A program made the position numbers and the translations under genes. Of a DNA stretch of 43,521 nucleotides, positions 27,423 through 35,746 are shown in pieces (positions within the stretch are counted from its first letter, which is position 1; every line of letters begins with the position of its first letter). The stretch covers positions 1-43,521 of the forward strand of contig NZ_JAPUVO010000123.1 of assembly GCF_029255185.1 (NCBI RefSeq), written 5' to 3'. Below the pieces are notes generated by a model, which worked only from the letters and a program-made list of their open reading frames with translations, made no database searches and was not told the DNA's origin. Source of the stretch: Propionivibrio sp. Its GTDB lineage: Bacteria; Pseudomonadota; Gammaproteobacteria; Burkholderiales; Rhodocyclaceae.

Positions 27423-28240
27423 TCACCCGCCTCGAGCCTTGCCTTCAGCGATTTCTTCGGGTAAATATCAAAGCGGCTTGAATTGCCCTCGAGCGCATAG
27501 CTGGGCTTCCCGCCGGCAATGGCCGGCGCCTTGCGCGGGCGCTTGACGACTACCCGGTGCGTGGCTAGCGCCAAGGCCGTATCGAGCAACTCCGGCGCGT
27601 CGTCGTCAGCGCCGGTCAGAGGGCGAAACAGGCGCATTTCTTTTTTAACCAATGCGCTCTTGTCGCGCTGTGGAAACATCGGATCAAGGTAGATTACCTG
27701 CGGCGGTTCACCCTTCCATGCGCCCAGCAGATCGATGGCATTGCCGCAGATCAGCCGCATCTGCGCCACAATCGGCCCCACCTCGCGATCGCCCAGTGCC
27801 CGCAACAAACCATCTTCAAGCAGAGCAGCAACCAGGGGCTGACGTTCAATCAGGGTTAGTGCGCACCCCAGTCTGGCCAGCACGAAGGCGTCGCGCCCCA
27901 ATCCAGCCGTGGCGTCCACCACGACTGGACGAACTCCCGGTTGGATGCCGACTGCTTTGGCGATCATCTGTCCGTTACCGCCGCCAAACAGCCGCCGGTG
28001 GGCGACCGCACCGGCGATGAAGTCCGCCCGGATCGGCCCCGCCGCGTTTGGCCCCAGTTCGGCAAACTGCAAGCCCTCTTGCCCCAACTGTAGGGCAAAC
28101 TGTGCGTCGCTATCAAATGTCAATTGCAAACGCTTTGCCCAAACCGCTGCCGCCACGGCGAAAGCCGGGTCCAGGGCTTGCATGCAAACAGTAGCCACCG
28201 GGCGTTCATCAGAGGCCGTCCCGGAAATCGGCGTCAGCAT
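27419..28240 (-). CDS. rsmJ: 16S rRNA (guanine(1516)-N2)-methyltransferase RsmJ
   Basis: A 273-residue SAM methyltransferase. [20 protein letters not shown] is motif [21 protein letters not shown] is the NPPF-like catalytic region in the RsmJ form (DPMFP), and [12 protein letters not shown] lies near the C-terminus. It methylates G1516 of 16S rRNA. Its stop codon overlaps that of pat on the opposite strand (27419-27422), a convergent arrangement without terminator space. The unknown small gene upstream ends nine bases before its start. Confidence 0.92.
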   Translation of the reverse strand: MLTPISGTASDERPVATVCMQALDPAFAVAAAVWAKRLQLTFDSDAQFALQLGQEGLQFAELGPNAAGPIRADFIAGAVAHRRLFGGGNGQMIAKAVGIQPGVRPVVVDATAGLGRDAFVLARLGCALTLIERQPLVAALLEDGLLRALGDREVGPIVAQMRLICGNAIDLLGAWKGEPPQVIYLDPMFPQRDKSALVKKEMRLFRPLTGADDDAPELLDTALALATHRVVVKRPRKAPAIAGGKPSYALEGNSSRFDIYPKKSLKARLEAGD

Positions 28241-28249
28241 GGCGTATGA

Positions 28250-28624
28250 CTAAATCAGACTGCGCCGCCCCAGTGTTTTCTGGACCCGCGAACGCTCGCG
28301 CCGCCCGGCATAAATACTGGTCCAGATCCGCTTTTCGAGATCGGCATGCTCACCGGTGCACTGCTCGGGGGCGAAGTTCGCCAGCAACACCTTGCTAAGC
28401 AGGAATTTTGGCGACTCGCCAACAATCTCGGCCAGGTCGTTGGCCAGTGTGTCATCTGTGGTAAATGCGGCAATACAGCGCGCAAAGTGAATCCCCTGCG
28501 CGAAATTCTCCAGTTTGAGCGCCGCAACGTTCGCCGCGCCAGCGGCAGTCACACGATCCGTCGAGATGTGCATCGCGTCGACGATCAATCGAGTAATGCG
28601 CTGAAGTTCGGTGGTGTCTTCCAT
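28250..28624 (-). CDS. Conserved-looking protein of unknown function
   Basis: A 124-residue predicted soluble, largely helical protein with normal codon use for this region. It contains ITRLIVDAMHIS, KLENFAQGIHFARC and LAEIVGESPKFLLSKVLLAN, and ends in a basic tail (GRRERSRVQKTLGRRS). I do not recognise a domain. AGGAAA lies 7 bases upstream of ATG 28624. It is nine bases upstream of rsmJ on the same strand, so it is probably the first gene of a two-gene operon. Confidence 0.65.
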   Translation of the reverse strand: MEDTTELQRITRLIVDAMHISTDRVTAAGAANVAALKLENFAQGIHFARCIAAFTTDDTLANDLAEIVGESPKFLLSKVLLANFAPEQCTGEHADLEKRIWTSIYAGRRERSRVQKTLGRRSLI

Positions 28625-29008
28625 ACGTTTCCTAAATGAATTCGGCGACGCCGATGAACGAATTATCCCGCAAGGCCCAGTGGAACGGAAAACCGGGTTA
28701 GACTATTGTCATGTTTAAAGTTTAGTTCCCAGTCAGAAAAGCTCGCCACGCTTGCCATTCAGTCGAATTATGGACTTCCGGTTTCGACCCATTTCAGCCG
28801 GTCAGGGTAGTAATAAGCGGACACTCAGACATCAGTGTATCCGAGAGCGATAGGCCAGGTATCTCTGACCAGGAACAGTGGGGCCATACGTGATTTGTCA
28901 CAACTCATTCCTTTTGAGGGTCGCCATTCGCCCGAGTACGGGCCGACATGCATTGGCTTCTCATCAAAAGCTTCTTGCTTGCGTTGGAACTGCGGTGCCG
29001 GGCTAGCA
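28625..29008. other. Gene-free stretch between the unknown gene and the MFS gene
   Basis: No complete gene is visible. The left part should hold the promoter of the 28624 gene. On the minus strand, about 28825-28990 reads as a protein-like peptide without a start (EKPMHVGPYSGEWRPSKGMS, then VRDTWPIALGYTDV). It overlaps the MFS gene end in another frame and may be a decayed coding remnant. A 17-mer at 28953-28969 recurs at 31578-31594 with one mismatch. Confidence 0.5.
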
Positions 29009-30469
29009 TCATGGCGTGTCTCCAGCGAACGATTGGCGTTTTGCGAGAACACGGCTTCCAACCCCGATGGCGAGCGCGACGACGACCAGAATGGCCGCGA
29101 CGGCGAATGTGATCCGCATACCTGCGGCAACAGCCTCGGGACGTGCCGTTGCGATGTCGGTCGTCGCTGATGCGAACGCAAACACGGCACCCATAACGGA
29201 TGCCCCGGTGATGAGTCCAAGATTGCGCGATAGACTGAGCAAGCCAGAGATGACCCCGCGCTGGTCTTGCTGGATACCGGCCATGACGGTGGTGTTGTTA
29301 GCGGTCTGGAACAGCGCATAGCTGGCTGTGATAATGACGAGAGGGGCGATGTAGCCGGATATGCCGAACCTCGCCGGCATCATGGATAAAATGAAGGAGC
29401 CTGTCGCTACACCGATGAGCCCGACGATGGTCATGCGATCAGAGCCAAAGCTATCCACACTGCGGCCAGAAGGAACGCCGCTCAATGCGGCGGCAAGCGG
29501 ACCGACCGACATGACGAGTCCGACAAGGGGCGCATCGAGACCGAGCGCACGAGAGAGATAGAACGGGCCGACGACCAGCGTCGCCATAATCACCGTCGAG
29601 ACGAGCGCGCTCATGGCGAGATTCGCACTCAGCATTGGGTTGCCGAACATCTTCAATTGAATCAAAGGTGATGCCACTCTCGCCTCGACACGCACGAAGA
29701 GGCCGACTCCGAATGCAGCGGCCAACAGCAGTGCCATGTTGAGAAGGCCGAAACTGCCGCGCCCGATTGTCATGGCAAGCGCATAAGCCACAAGCGCCAG
29801 GGCAAGAAGCAGCGTGCCCACATGATCGAAGCCGACCCGGTCTGTCTTTGGCCCTTGGCGATCAACAGGCAGGTAGCGACGCGCGAGAAGAAAAGCCAGG
29901 ATACCCAGCGGTACCTTGACGAAAAAGATTGCCCGCCAACCGAGTCCGGCGATCAGAACGCCACCAAGCGACGGGCCGAGCGCGGTGCCAATCGCAGACA
30001 TCGTTCCGAGCAGCCCCATGGCGCTACCGATCCTTGCCTTTGGGACCGTCTCGCCGACAAACGCAATGGTGAGCGCCATCATGATGGCCGCGCCGAGGCC
30101 CTGCATCGCCCGGGCCGCTATCAGCAGCCAGAGCGTGGGAGCGACGCCACACAGGATCGAGGCCACGGTAAACAGGAAGATTCCGGCAAGTAGCAGTCTC
30201 CGGCGACCGGTGATGTCACCGAGCCGTCCGACGCTGACGATCAGGGTGGTGATGGCGAGAAGATAGGCGAGGACGATCCACTGGACTCCCTGGAAAGAGG
30301 CGGCGAACGCTTGTGCGAGCGTTGGCAAGGCCACATTGGCGATGCTTGTGCCAAGAGAGGACAACAACATTGATAACGAAAGGCTGGTGAGCACCCAGCG
30401 AATCGAAGGTGCCCGTTCCGCACTTCCGGCTATTACCTTATCTTGTTCCGCAATGATCGGCTTCATCAT
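29009..30469 (-). CDS. MFS transporter, DHA2/EmrB-QacA type
   Basis: A 486-residue exporter with about 14 transmembrane helices. Signatures of the 14-TMS drug:H+ antiporter family are IANVALPTLAQAF (motif D1 in helix 1), WIVLAYLLAITTLIVSVGRL with GRLGDITGRRRL (motif A), RAMQGLGAAIM (motif B) and GPSLGGVLIAGLGWRAIFF (motif C and the following). It probably exports a toxic small molecule by proton antiport. Two adjacent ATGs are possible: 30469, or 30466, which is better spaced from GGAG. The divergent LysR gene 144 bp away is its likely regulator. No membrane-fusion partner is adjacent. Confidence 0.88.
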   Translation of the reverse strand: MMKPIIAEQDKVIAGSAERAPSIRWVLTSLSLSMLLSSLGTSIANVALPTLAQAFAASFQGVQWIVLAYLLAITTLIVSVGRLGDITGRRRLLLAGIFLFTVASILCGVAPTLWLLIAARAMQGLGAAIMMALTIAFVGETVPKARIGSAMGLLGTMSAIGTALGPSLGGVLIAGLGWRAIFFVKVPLGILAFLLARRYLPVDRQGPKTDRVGFDHVGTLLLALALVAYALAMTIGRGSFGLLNMALLLAAAFGVGLFVRVEARVASPLIQLKMFGNPMLSANLAMSALVSTVIMATLVVGPFYLSRALGLDAPLVGLVMSVGPLAAALSGVPSGRSVDSFGSDRMTIVGLIGVATGSFILSMMPARFGISGYIAPLVIITASYALFQTANNTTVMAGIQQDQRGVISGLLSLSRNLGLITGASVMGAVFAFASATTDIATARPEAVAAGMRITFAVAAILVVVALAIGVGSRVLAKRQSFAGDTP

Positions 30470-30556
30470 GAACTCCTTTTCTCAACGATTCCCGAAATGG
30501 AGCGGTCAGAAACTGACTCTATTCCCATGTCTGACATAGCGGAAGACGCATTGTTT

Positions 30557-30571
30557 GCACTTTATTCGTGC
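30557..30571. promoter_or_regulatory. LysR-type operator candidate between the MFS and LysR genes
   Basis: GCAC (30557-30560), seven bases, then GTGC (30568-30571) forms a short interrupted dyad of the T-N11-A class, 43 bp before the LysR ATG in the divergent intergenic region. A LysR-binding role is inferred from position only. Confidence 0.35.
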
Positions 30572-30613
30572 GTTTAACGCCACATAACAATCAGGCTGTG
30601 CTATGGTTGACGC

Positions 30614-31549
30614 ATGTCGACCCCAGATCTCAACCTGCTGGTCACTTTTGATGTGCTGCTCGCGGAAGGCAGTGTTGCGCGCGCCGCCCGACGGTTAGGT
30701 CTTAGCCCGTCGGCGATGAGCCGGGCATTGGCGCGGTTGCGTGAGACAACGGGTGATCCGCTGCTTGTCAGAGCGGGACGCGGTCTCGTCCCGACGCCAA
30801 GGGCGCTCGAACTGCGCGAACGTGTCAGTCAGCTTGTGCAGGATGCTGGAGTGGTTCTACGCCCCGCAGAAAAGCTCAACCTCAAACAGCTGGTCCGAAC
30901 TTTTACACTGCGGACCAGCGAAGGCTTTGTGGAGAACTTCGGGCCAGTCCTTATTGCTCGTGTTTCCGAGGAAGCCCCCGGCGTACGGCTGTGCTTTGTA
31001 CAGAAGCCAGACAAAGACAGCACGCCACTTCGCGACGGAATTGTCGATTTGGAAACAGGTGTTGTGGAGGAAAAGACGGCCCCGGAACTGCGTGTGCAAG
31101 CACTATTCAGAGATCGTCTCGTCGGCGTTGTGCGAATCGGGCATTCGCTGTGCCAAGGTGAAATCACGCCTGCCCGTTATGCGGCTGGCCGGCACATCTG
31201 CGTCTCGCGCCAGGGACCAGACAAGGACCCAATTGACGAGGCTCTCAAGCCATTCGGGTTGGAACGAAAGATCGCCGTTGTCCTCGTCGGTGGCTTTTCG
31301 ACCGCGGTCGCTCTGGCTAGGGCTACCGATCTGGTTGCCAGCGTTCCTGAACGACATACTGGAAACCTTCGCGCTGGAATGCATAGTTTTCCGCTTCCAG
31401 CCTCCACGCCGAAATTTACAATTTCATTGCACTGGCACCCTCGGATGGATTCCGATCAAGCGCATCGTTGGCTGCGCGGGTGCGTTCGGAACGCATGCTC
31501 GGAACAACTCACCGATTCATCCGTATGCAGAGAATCCGCCGCCGAGTGA
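30614..31549 (+). CDS. LysR-family transcriptional regulator (divergent to the MFS exporter)
   Basis: A 311-residue regulator. The N-terminal winged helix-turn-helix (DLNLLVTFDVLLAEGSVARA, then RRLGLSPSAMSRALARLRE) covers about 1-65. The remainder is a periplasmic-binding-protein-like effector domain (TLRTSEGFVENFGP to the C-terminus). The DLNLLxxFDxLL start places it in the NodD/LinR-like branch, whose members often control adjacent exporters or catabolic genes. It is transcribed away from the MFS gene, so autoregulation and control of the exporter from the shared region are likely. The effector is unknown. Confidence 0.9.
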   Translation: MSTPDLNLLVTFDVLLAEGSVARAARRLGLSPSAMSRALARLRETTGDPLLVRAGRGLVPTPRALELRERVSQLVQDAGVVLRPAEKLNLKQLVRTFTLRTSEGFVENFGPVLIARVSEEAPGVRLCFVQKPDKDSTPLRDGIVDLETGVVEEKTAPELRVQALFRDRLVGVVRIGHSLCQGEITPARYAAGRHICVSRQGPDKDPIDEALKPFGLERKIAVVLVGGFSTAVALARATDLVASVPERHTGNLRAGMHSFPLPASTPKFTISLHWHPRMDSDQAHRWLRGCVRNACSEQLTDSSVCRESAAE

Positions 31550-31784
31550 AATGACGTTACGAGATTAACTACCTTTCTTGGCTTCTCGTCAAAATGACCC
31601 AACTCACCAGCGAATGTTTGTTCCTAAGGCACATCGGTCAACAAGGCAGGAGGCAAACGACCGCTTATGGGAATTCCCGTGACGGTCCGCTTCTGGCCGT
31701 CAACTGACGACCGCCGCAAAATGACAAAAAACTACGCCTGGCTTTGACCTGTTGCTGCGTCTCTCGCGACCGCAGGCCGTTTGT

Positions 31785-32084
31785 TCAGACCAGCACTTCC
31801 AGCCCCTTACGCTCAATCACTGAAAGCAATCGTGCCGCCGCACCACTGGGCTTTTTATCGCCGTTTTCCCACTTCTGAACGGTAGAAATACTGGCGTTGA
31901 GGTAGGCCGCAAAGACGGCCTGACTGATGTGTAGGCTCTCCCGCAAGCGCCGGATCATTTCCGCCGTGTAGGCCGGGGGGGGCAGGCATTGTGTTTCAAA
32001 GTCACGCAATGTTTGCTTGTCCACTGCGCCGATGCCATGCAAACCACGCATCGTTTCCAGGGCTTCGTTAATTATTCGGCTCAT
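31785..32084 (-). CDS. XRE/HigA-type antitoxin of a toxin-antitoxin pair
   Basis: A 99-residue protein with an XRE helix-turn-helix in its C-terminal half (EMIRRLRESLHISQAVFAAY, then NASISTVQKWENGDKKPSG, about 42-80). This is the NadS/HigA-like layout in which the DNA-binding domain follows a short N-terminal segment that contacts the toxin. It overlaps the upstream toxin gene by 17 bp (32068-32084), so expression is coupled, with the toxin first, as in higBA systems. It should neutralise the toxin and repress the shared promoter. Confidence 0.86.
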   Translation of the reverse strand: MSRIINEALETMRGLHGIGAVDKQTLRDFETQCLPPPAYTAEMIRRLRESLHISQAVFAAYLNASISTVQKWENGDKKPSGAAARLLSVIERKGLEVLV

Positions 32085-32448
32085 GGTGCACCTCCATCAA
32101 TTCGTTGGCGTTCAACGCGGTTTCAATCTGAGCGTTATTGAGCACGACCAGGGTGCTCGCGAGGCTCTGATAAATCCCCAACTCACGCCGGGTAATGTTG
32201 TCCCGGTCACGCTTCTCAAACCCGAAAAGAAAATATAACGTGCCAGCGAAGCGCGTGGCCAGAAGAGTGCGCGTACTACCGCTTTTGCCTTGCCCAGGTA
32301 GCGCCACCCGTTGCTTGAACAGGTTGCTACCCAGATCGGCATCAATCAACCCCCGCTCAATATCAGCGACGGCCTTCAATAAAGCCGTGTCGGTTACTCC
32401 AGCTTTGCCAGCCCAACGATCAAATACCCGTGTCTTGAAAACTCTCAT
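32068..32448 (-). CDS. RelE/HigB-type toxin of a toxin-antitoxin pair
   Basis: A 126-residue basic protein of the RelE/ParE superfamily, in the group annotated as COG4737-like cytotoxic repressors. RVFDRWAGKAGVT opens it, GLIDADLGSNLFKQRVALPG lies mid-protein, and GKSGSTRTLLATRF with TLYFLFGFEKRDRDNI forms the beta-sheet core in which Arg, Phe and Lys recur in this family. It probably cleaves mRNA on the ribosome, though HigB-like inhibitors vary. The ATG 32448 coincides with the predicted transcription start, so the message may be leaderless. Confidence 0.86.
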   Translation of the reverse strand: MRVFKTRVFDRWAGKAGVTDTALLKAVADIERGLIDADLGSNLFKQRVALPGQGKSGSTRTLLATRFAGTLYFLFGFEKRDRDNITRRELGIYQSLASTLVVLNNAQIETALNANELMEVHHEPNN

Positions 32449-32452
32449 GACT

Positions 32453-32484
32453 TATTGTATCACTTGGTGCAATATCGAAGTCAA
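32453..32484 (-). promoter_or_regulatory. Promoter and operator dyad of the toxin-antitoxin operon
   Basis: Reading toward the toxin gene, TTGACT (32484-32479, 5/6) and TACAAT (32460-32455, 5/6) are 18 bp apart. The interrupted dyad TATTG-N12-CAATA (32453-32474) covers the -10, a natural place for antitoxin repression. The predicted start falls at about 32448. Confidence 0.5.
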
Positions 32485-32582
32485 TGGCCGGCGCTACTCG
32501 GGAATCGATCTGGCCAAGGTGAATAGCCAAATTGGTGGTTATAGTTAGCCAAGTTCCGTATGGCCGCACTGATTGTTCATTT

Positions 32583-32671
32583 TTCGTTGCATAAATTAAT
32601 AAGAATAAATTATAACTAATTGACAAATAATATTAATTTACACAATATTCGTTGCATTATTCGTTGCGTTA
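32583..32671 (+). promoter_or_regulatory. AT-rich promoter with three TTCGTTGC 12-mers before the HipA-like gene
   Basis: TTCGTTGCATAA (32583-32594), TTCGTTGCATTA (32648-32659) and TTCGTTGCGTTA (32660-32671) lie before ATG 32678; the last two are exact tandem neighbours. Possible promoter elements are TTGCAT with TATAAC (32587-32592 and 32611-32616, 18-bp spacer) and TTGACA at 32620-32625. The gene product has its own helix-turn-helix, so autoregulation here is plausible. Confidence 0.45.
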
Positions 32672-32677
32672 TTTCCT

Positions 32678-34051
32678 ATGACCAAAGTTCTTCCCGAAAC
32701 TCTGCTGCGCGCCCTGCGCGAGCATCCTCGCACCGGCAGCGCTGAGCTTTGTCGCCTGCTGGGCGGTATCAATCGGTCAACACTGGCCCGTGGAGTTCAG
32801 GTTCTGGAGGAGCGCGTTGTGAGCCGGGGCAGTTCGCGTCGCAGCCGTTATGCCTTGCGGCGAGAGCTGCGCGGCAGCCTGGCAGCACTTCCTTTGTATC
32901 GCATCGATGAAACAGGACAGGGCCACGAAGTTGGGCAGCTCGATCTTCTCTATCCCGCGGGCTCCGCGCTGGCGCTACGCGAACCTTTTTTATGGCCTCT
33001 CGATGATAACTCCCGTGACGGCTGGTTCGACGGTTTGCCTTATCCACTCATGGACATGCGCCCGCAAGGCTTCCTTGGTCGCAATTTCGCCCACCAGCAC
33101 GGGCCTGACCTCGCGGTTTCAGACAACCCGGAGGCATGGTCAGAATCCGATATTGCCCATGTCCTGAGCACCATGGGCAGCGATCTGCCGGGCAATCTCA
33201 TTCTGGGGGAACGAGCCTACCGTCGTTTCCTCGACAGCAAGCTTCTTGCAAGAGGGAGCGCCTTGCTCGCAGGACAGTTGGAGCTTGCCTATCCAGACCT
33301 GGCAGCGGCTGCGCTAGCTCAGGGAGCGGGCGGTTCTTCCGCTGGCGGCGAGTTTCCCAAGTTCACGGCTCGCCGCTATATGGGCGAACGCCTGGTCGAG
33401 GTCATCGTCAAATTTTCAGGCGCCGACGGATCCTTGGCCGTTCAGCGCTGGGCCGATCTGCTGGTGTGCGAACACCTGGCGCTGGAGACTGTTAACCAAC
33501 AACTCGGCATTCAAGCAGCGCAGAGCGCCATCCGGCACTATGCCGGGCGGACATTTCTTGAAGTGCTTCGCTTTGATCGTCATGACAACTTCGGCCGCTC
33601 ACCAGTGTGCACGCTGAGCAGCATCAACGCGTCCCTGCTCGGCACCGCAGCACAGCCCTGGCCGCGTACAGCACAGTTGCTGCACAAGAAGGGATGGTTG
33701 TCAGCCGAGAGTGTGGCGGCGATTGAGCGCATCTGGTGGTTTGGCCGGCTGATTGGAAACACCGATATGCATGAAGGCAACCTCGCCTTTCGGCCTGGGC
33801 TTACACTGGCGCCAACCTACGACATGCTGCCCATGCTGTATGCGCCCCTACGCGGGGGAGAACTGCCGACCCGAGCCTATGCACCTGAATTACCCTTGCC
33901 GGCTGAAACTCCGGCGTGGCGGCAGGCGGCAGAGGCGGCCCGCTACTATTGGCGGCTGTGCCTTGCCGATCCGCGTATCAGCCCGGCATTTCAGCAGATT
34001 TGCGCTGAAAATGCTCAGACCCTCGACCAGGTGAGGGCGAACAGCTTCTGA
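32678..34051 (+). CDS. Solo HipA-family kinase with N-terminal helix-turn-helix (YjjJ type)
   Basis: A 457-residue protein. Residues about 5-65 form a winged helix-turn-helix (TLLRALREHPRTGSAELCRL, then GINRSTLARGVQVLEER). The remainder is a HipA-like Ser/Thr kinase: GGSSAGGEFPKF in the phosphate-loop region, EVLRFDRHD, the catalytic loop GNTDMHEGNLAF with Asp, His and Asn, and PTYDMLPM with the metal-binding Asp. HipA phosphorylates glutamyl-tRNA synthetase and needs HipB. YjjJ-type proteins lack a separate HipB gene and carry the DNA-binding part fused to the kinase. No HipB gene is adjacent here, but a HigBA-type pair lies 230 bp away. Confidence 0.85.
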   Translation: MTKVLPETLLRALREHPRTGSAELCRLLGGINRSTLARGVQVLEERVVSRGSSRRSRYALRRELRGSLAALPLYRIDETGQGHEVGQLDLLYPAGSALALREPFLWPLDDNSRDGWFDGLPYPLMDMRPQGFLGRNFAHQHGPDLAVSDNPEAWSESDIAHVLSTMGSDLPGNLILGERAYRRFLDSKLLARGSALLAGQLELAYPDLAAAALAQGAGGSSAGGEFPKFTARRYMGERLVEVIVKFSGADGSLAVQRWADLLVCEHLALETVNQQLGIQAAQSAIRHYAGRTFLEVLRFDRHDNFGRSPVCTLSSINASLLGTAAQPWPRTAQLLHKKGWLSAESVAAIERIWWFGRLIGNTDMHEGNLAFRPGLTLAPTYDMLPMLYAPLRGGELPTRAYAPELPLPAETPAWRQAAEAARYYWRLCLADPRISPAFQQICAENAQTLDQVRANSF

Positions 34052-34061
34052 GCGACTGATT

Positions 34062-34952
34062 TCACTGGTTGGCAAACCATTGCGCGAGAAAGCCGGTCAT
34101 CGCCTGGACCTTGGCCGACAGGTGCCGGCGTGTCGGATAGACGACATGGATCGGCAAGCGTTTGGCTCCCCAGTCCGGCAGCAAGTGCACCAGCAGACCA
34201 CGCTCGATCAGTGGCAGGAGGATGAAACATGGGCCGTAGACGATGCCGCTGCCAGCCACCGCCATTTGCGCAAGCAGCATGCCGTTGTTGGCCTTGATGG
34301 CGCCGCCGATGCGCACGCTGAGCGCTTCGCCGCGGCTATCCTCGAACTCCCAATGGTTGCCGGTCGCTGAAAAAGCATAGGCAAAGCAGGCGTGCCGGGT
34401 CAGATCGTCCGGGACTAGCGGTGTCCCGGCCCGCGCCAGGTAAGCCGGTGCCGCAGCAGCCAGCAGCGCGGTTTCGCCGATCTGCCGGGCGACGACATTC
34501 TCACTGCCCACGCGCCCGACCCGAATCGCCAGATCGAGCCCCTCTTCGGTGAAATCGGCGACCTTGTCGGAGAGCACGATATCAAGTGTGATCTCCGGAT
34601 GGGCCTGGGAAAACGCGGCAAAGGCCGGCGCCAGACGCAGCACCGCGAGCGCGATCGACGCCGTCAGCCGCAAACGACCACGCGGTCGCCGCGCTTCACC
34701 AGCGACGCTGGCTTCGGCTTCTTCAAGATCGGCGAGCAACTGAGTACAGCGCTCGAAATAGGCAAACCCCTCGGCAGTCGGACTCATTCGCCGCGTCGTC
34801 CGGTTAAGCAAGCAAACGTTTAAATGCGCCTCCAACTGCGCCACGTGGCGCGATACGGCGGACGTAGACAAGCCCATCTGATCGGCGGCGGCGGCAAAAC
34901 CACCGGCCTCAATCACCGAGCAGAAAACACGCATGGCCTCGAATCTGTCCAA
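34062..34952 (-). CDS. LysR-family transcriptional regulator (divergent to the GST gene)
   Basis: A 296-residue regulator. The winged helix-turn-helix (MRVFCSVIEAGGFAAAADQM, then GLSTSAVSRHVAQLEAHL) lies at about 7-66, followed by LNRTTRRMSPTAEG, typical of the large DsdC/AaeR-like branch. The effector domain continues to the end. It starts at TTG 34952 if the family-typical MDRFEAMRVF is kept; ATG 34934 is the fallback. It ends 10 bp from the HipA-like gene, convergently. Its likely targets are the divergent GST and dioxygenase genes. Confidence 0.88.
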   Translation of the reverse strand: MDRFEAMRVFCSVIEAGGFAAAADQMGLSTSAVSRHVAQLEAHLNVCLLNRTTRRMSPTAEGFAYFERCTQLLADLEEAEASVAGEARRPRGRLRLTASIALAVLRLAPAFAAFSQAHPEITLDIVLSDKVADFTEEGLDLAIRVGRVGSENVVARQIGETALLAAAAPAYLARAGTPLVPDDLTRHACFAYAFSATGNHWEFEDSRGEALSVRIGGAIKANNGMLLAQMAVAGSGIVYGPCFILLPLIERGLLVHLLPDWGAKRLPIHVVYPTRRHLSAKVQAMTGFLAQWFANQ

Positions 34953-34959
34953 AATATTA

Positions 34960-35015
34960 TCCCGAATTTCGCAATACAGTTTCGATTATAGCCATGTTTA
35001 TTCTTTTATTCGGGA
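34960..35015. promoter_or_regulatory. Inverted repeat TCCCGAAT / ATTCGGGA between LysR and GST genes
   Basis: TCCCGAAT (34960-34967) and ATTCGGGA (35008-35015) are perfect inverted copies 40 bp apart in an AT-rich divergent promoter region. This is a fitting layout for a LysR regulator bound to two half-sites. It is a positional inference. Confidence 0.4.
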
Positions 35016-35081
35016 CGACTAAAGTGAACTTCAACGCGGGATCGGCCTGCGTCTGACCAAACCACTTCAAGGAGCCGCACT

Positions 35082-35693
35082 ATGAAACTTTATTTTTCCC
35101 CGGGAACCTGCTCATTCTCACCGCATATCGCCCTGCGCGAAGCTGGCATTGACGTCGAACTCGTTCGCGTCGATATCAAGAAACATGTCGTCGTTGCCGA
35201 TGGCAGCGATTTCTCGGCGATCAATCCGAAAGGCTACGTCCCGGTCCTTGAACTCGACAACGGCGTGCGCCTGACGGAAGGCCCGGCCATCGTCCAATAC
35301 ATCGCCGACCTCAAGCCCGAGTCCGGCCTCGCCCCCCAATCCGGGACGCTGGAACGCTATCAGTTGCAGGAATGGCTGGGATTCATCAATTCGGAAATGC
35401 ACAAAGGATTTAGCCCGCTCTTCAACCCGGCCACCCCGGCCGAATACAAGACCATCGTCAACCGGAATCTGGCTAATCGCCTGGACTATCTGGCCAGCCG
35501 TCTGGCGACGCACGACTACCTGATGGGCGAGCGCTTTAGCGTCGCCGATGGCTATCTATTCACCGTCCTCGGCTGGGGCCAGTGGGTCGGCATCGACATC
35601 AAACAGTGGCCGGCCCTCGTCGCCTTCCAGCAGCGTGTTGGCCAGCGCGCCAGCGTGCGCGATGCACTGGCCGCAGAAGCTGCAACAAACTGA
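35082..35693 (+). CDS. gstA: Beta-class glutathione S-transferase
   Basis: A 203-residue glutathione S-transferase. The thioredoxin-like N-terminal domain starts MKLYFSPGTCSFSPHIALRE, with the beta-class cysteine at residue 10. NPKGYVPVLELDNG contains the cis-Pro, and LTEGPAIVQYIAD is the glutathione gamma-glutamyl-binding segment (Glu-Gly-Pro). The all-helical C-terminal domain (FSVADGYLFTVLGW) is complete. It conjugates glutathione to electrophiles or binds xenobiotics. AAGGAGCC lies before the ATG. It is divergent from a LysR gene and precedes the YgiD-type dioxygenase. Confidence 0.92.
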   Translation: MKLYFSPGTCSFSPHIALREAGIDVELVRVDIKKHVVVADGSDFSAINPKGYVPVLELDNGVRLTEGPAIVQYIADLKPESGLAPQSGTLERYQLQEWLGFINSEMHKGFSPLFNPATPAEYKTIVNRNLANRLDYLASRLATHDYLMGERFSVADGYLFTVLGWGQWVGIDIKQWPALVAFQQRVGQRASVRDALAAEAATN

Positions 35694-35702
35694 TAAGACA
35701 CA

Positions 35703-35727
35703 GGGGGTGGCAAGCAATGCCACCCCC
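35703..35727 (+). terminator. 10-bp perfect hairpin between gstA and the dioxygenase gene
   Basis: GGGGGTGGCA (35703-35712) pairs with TGCCACCCCC (35718-35727) around AGCAA. It starts 10 bases after the gstA stop and ends 19 bases before the next ATG. It is very stable but lacks a T-tract, so attenuation or mRNA stabilisation is as likely as termination. Confidence 0.5.
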
Positions 35728-35746
35728 AACCGACAGGCAGGACACC

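Noticed and set aside
29009-29321. Plus-strand frame (Arg/Ala/Thr-rich) over the MFS gene end
   Set aside because: Shadow of a GC-rich membrane protein gene; no ribosome binding site and no family.
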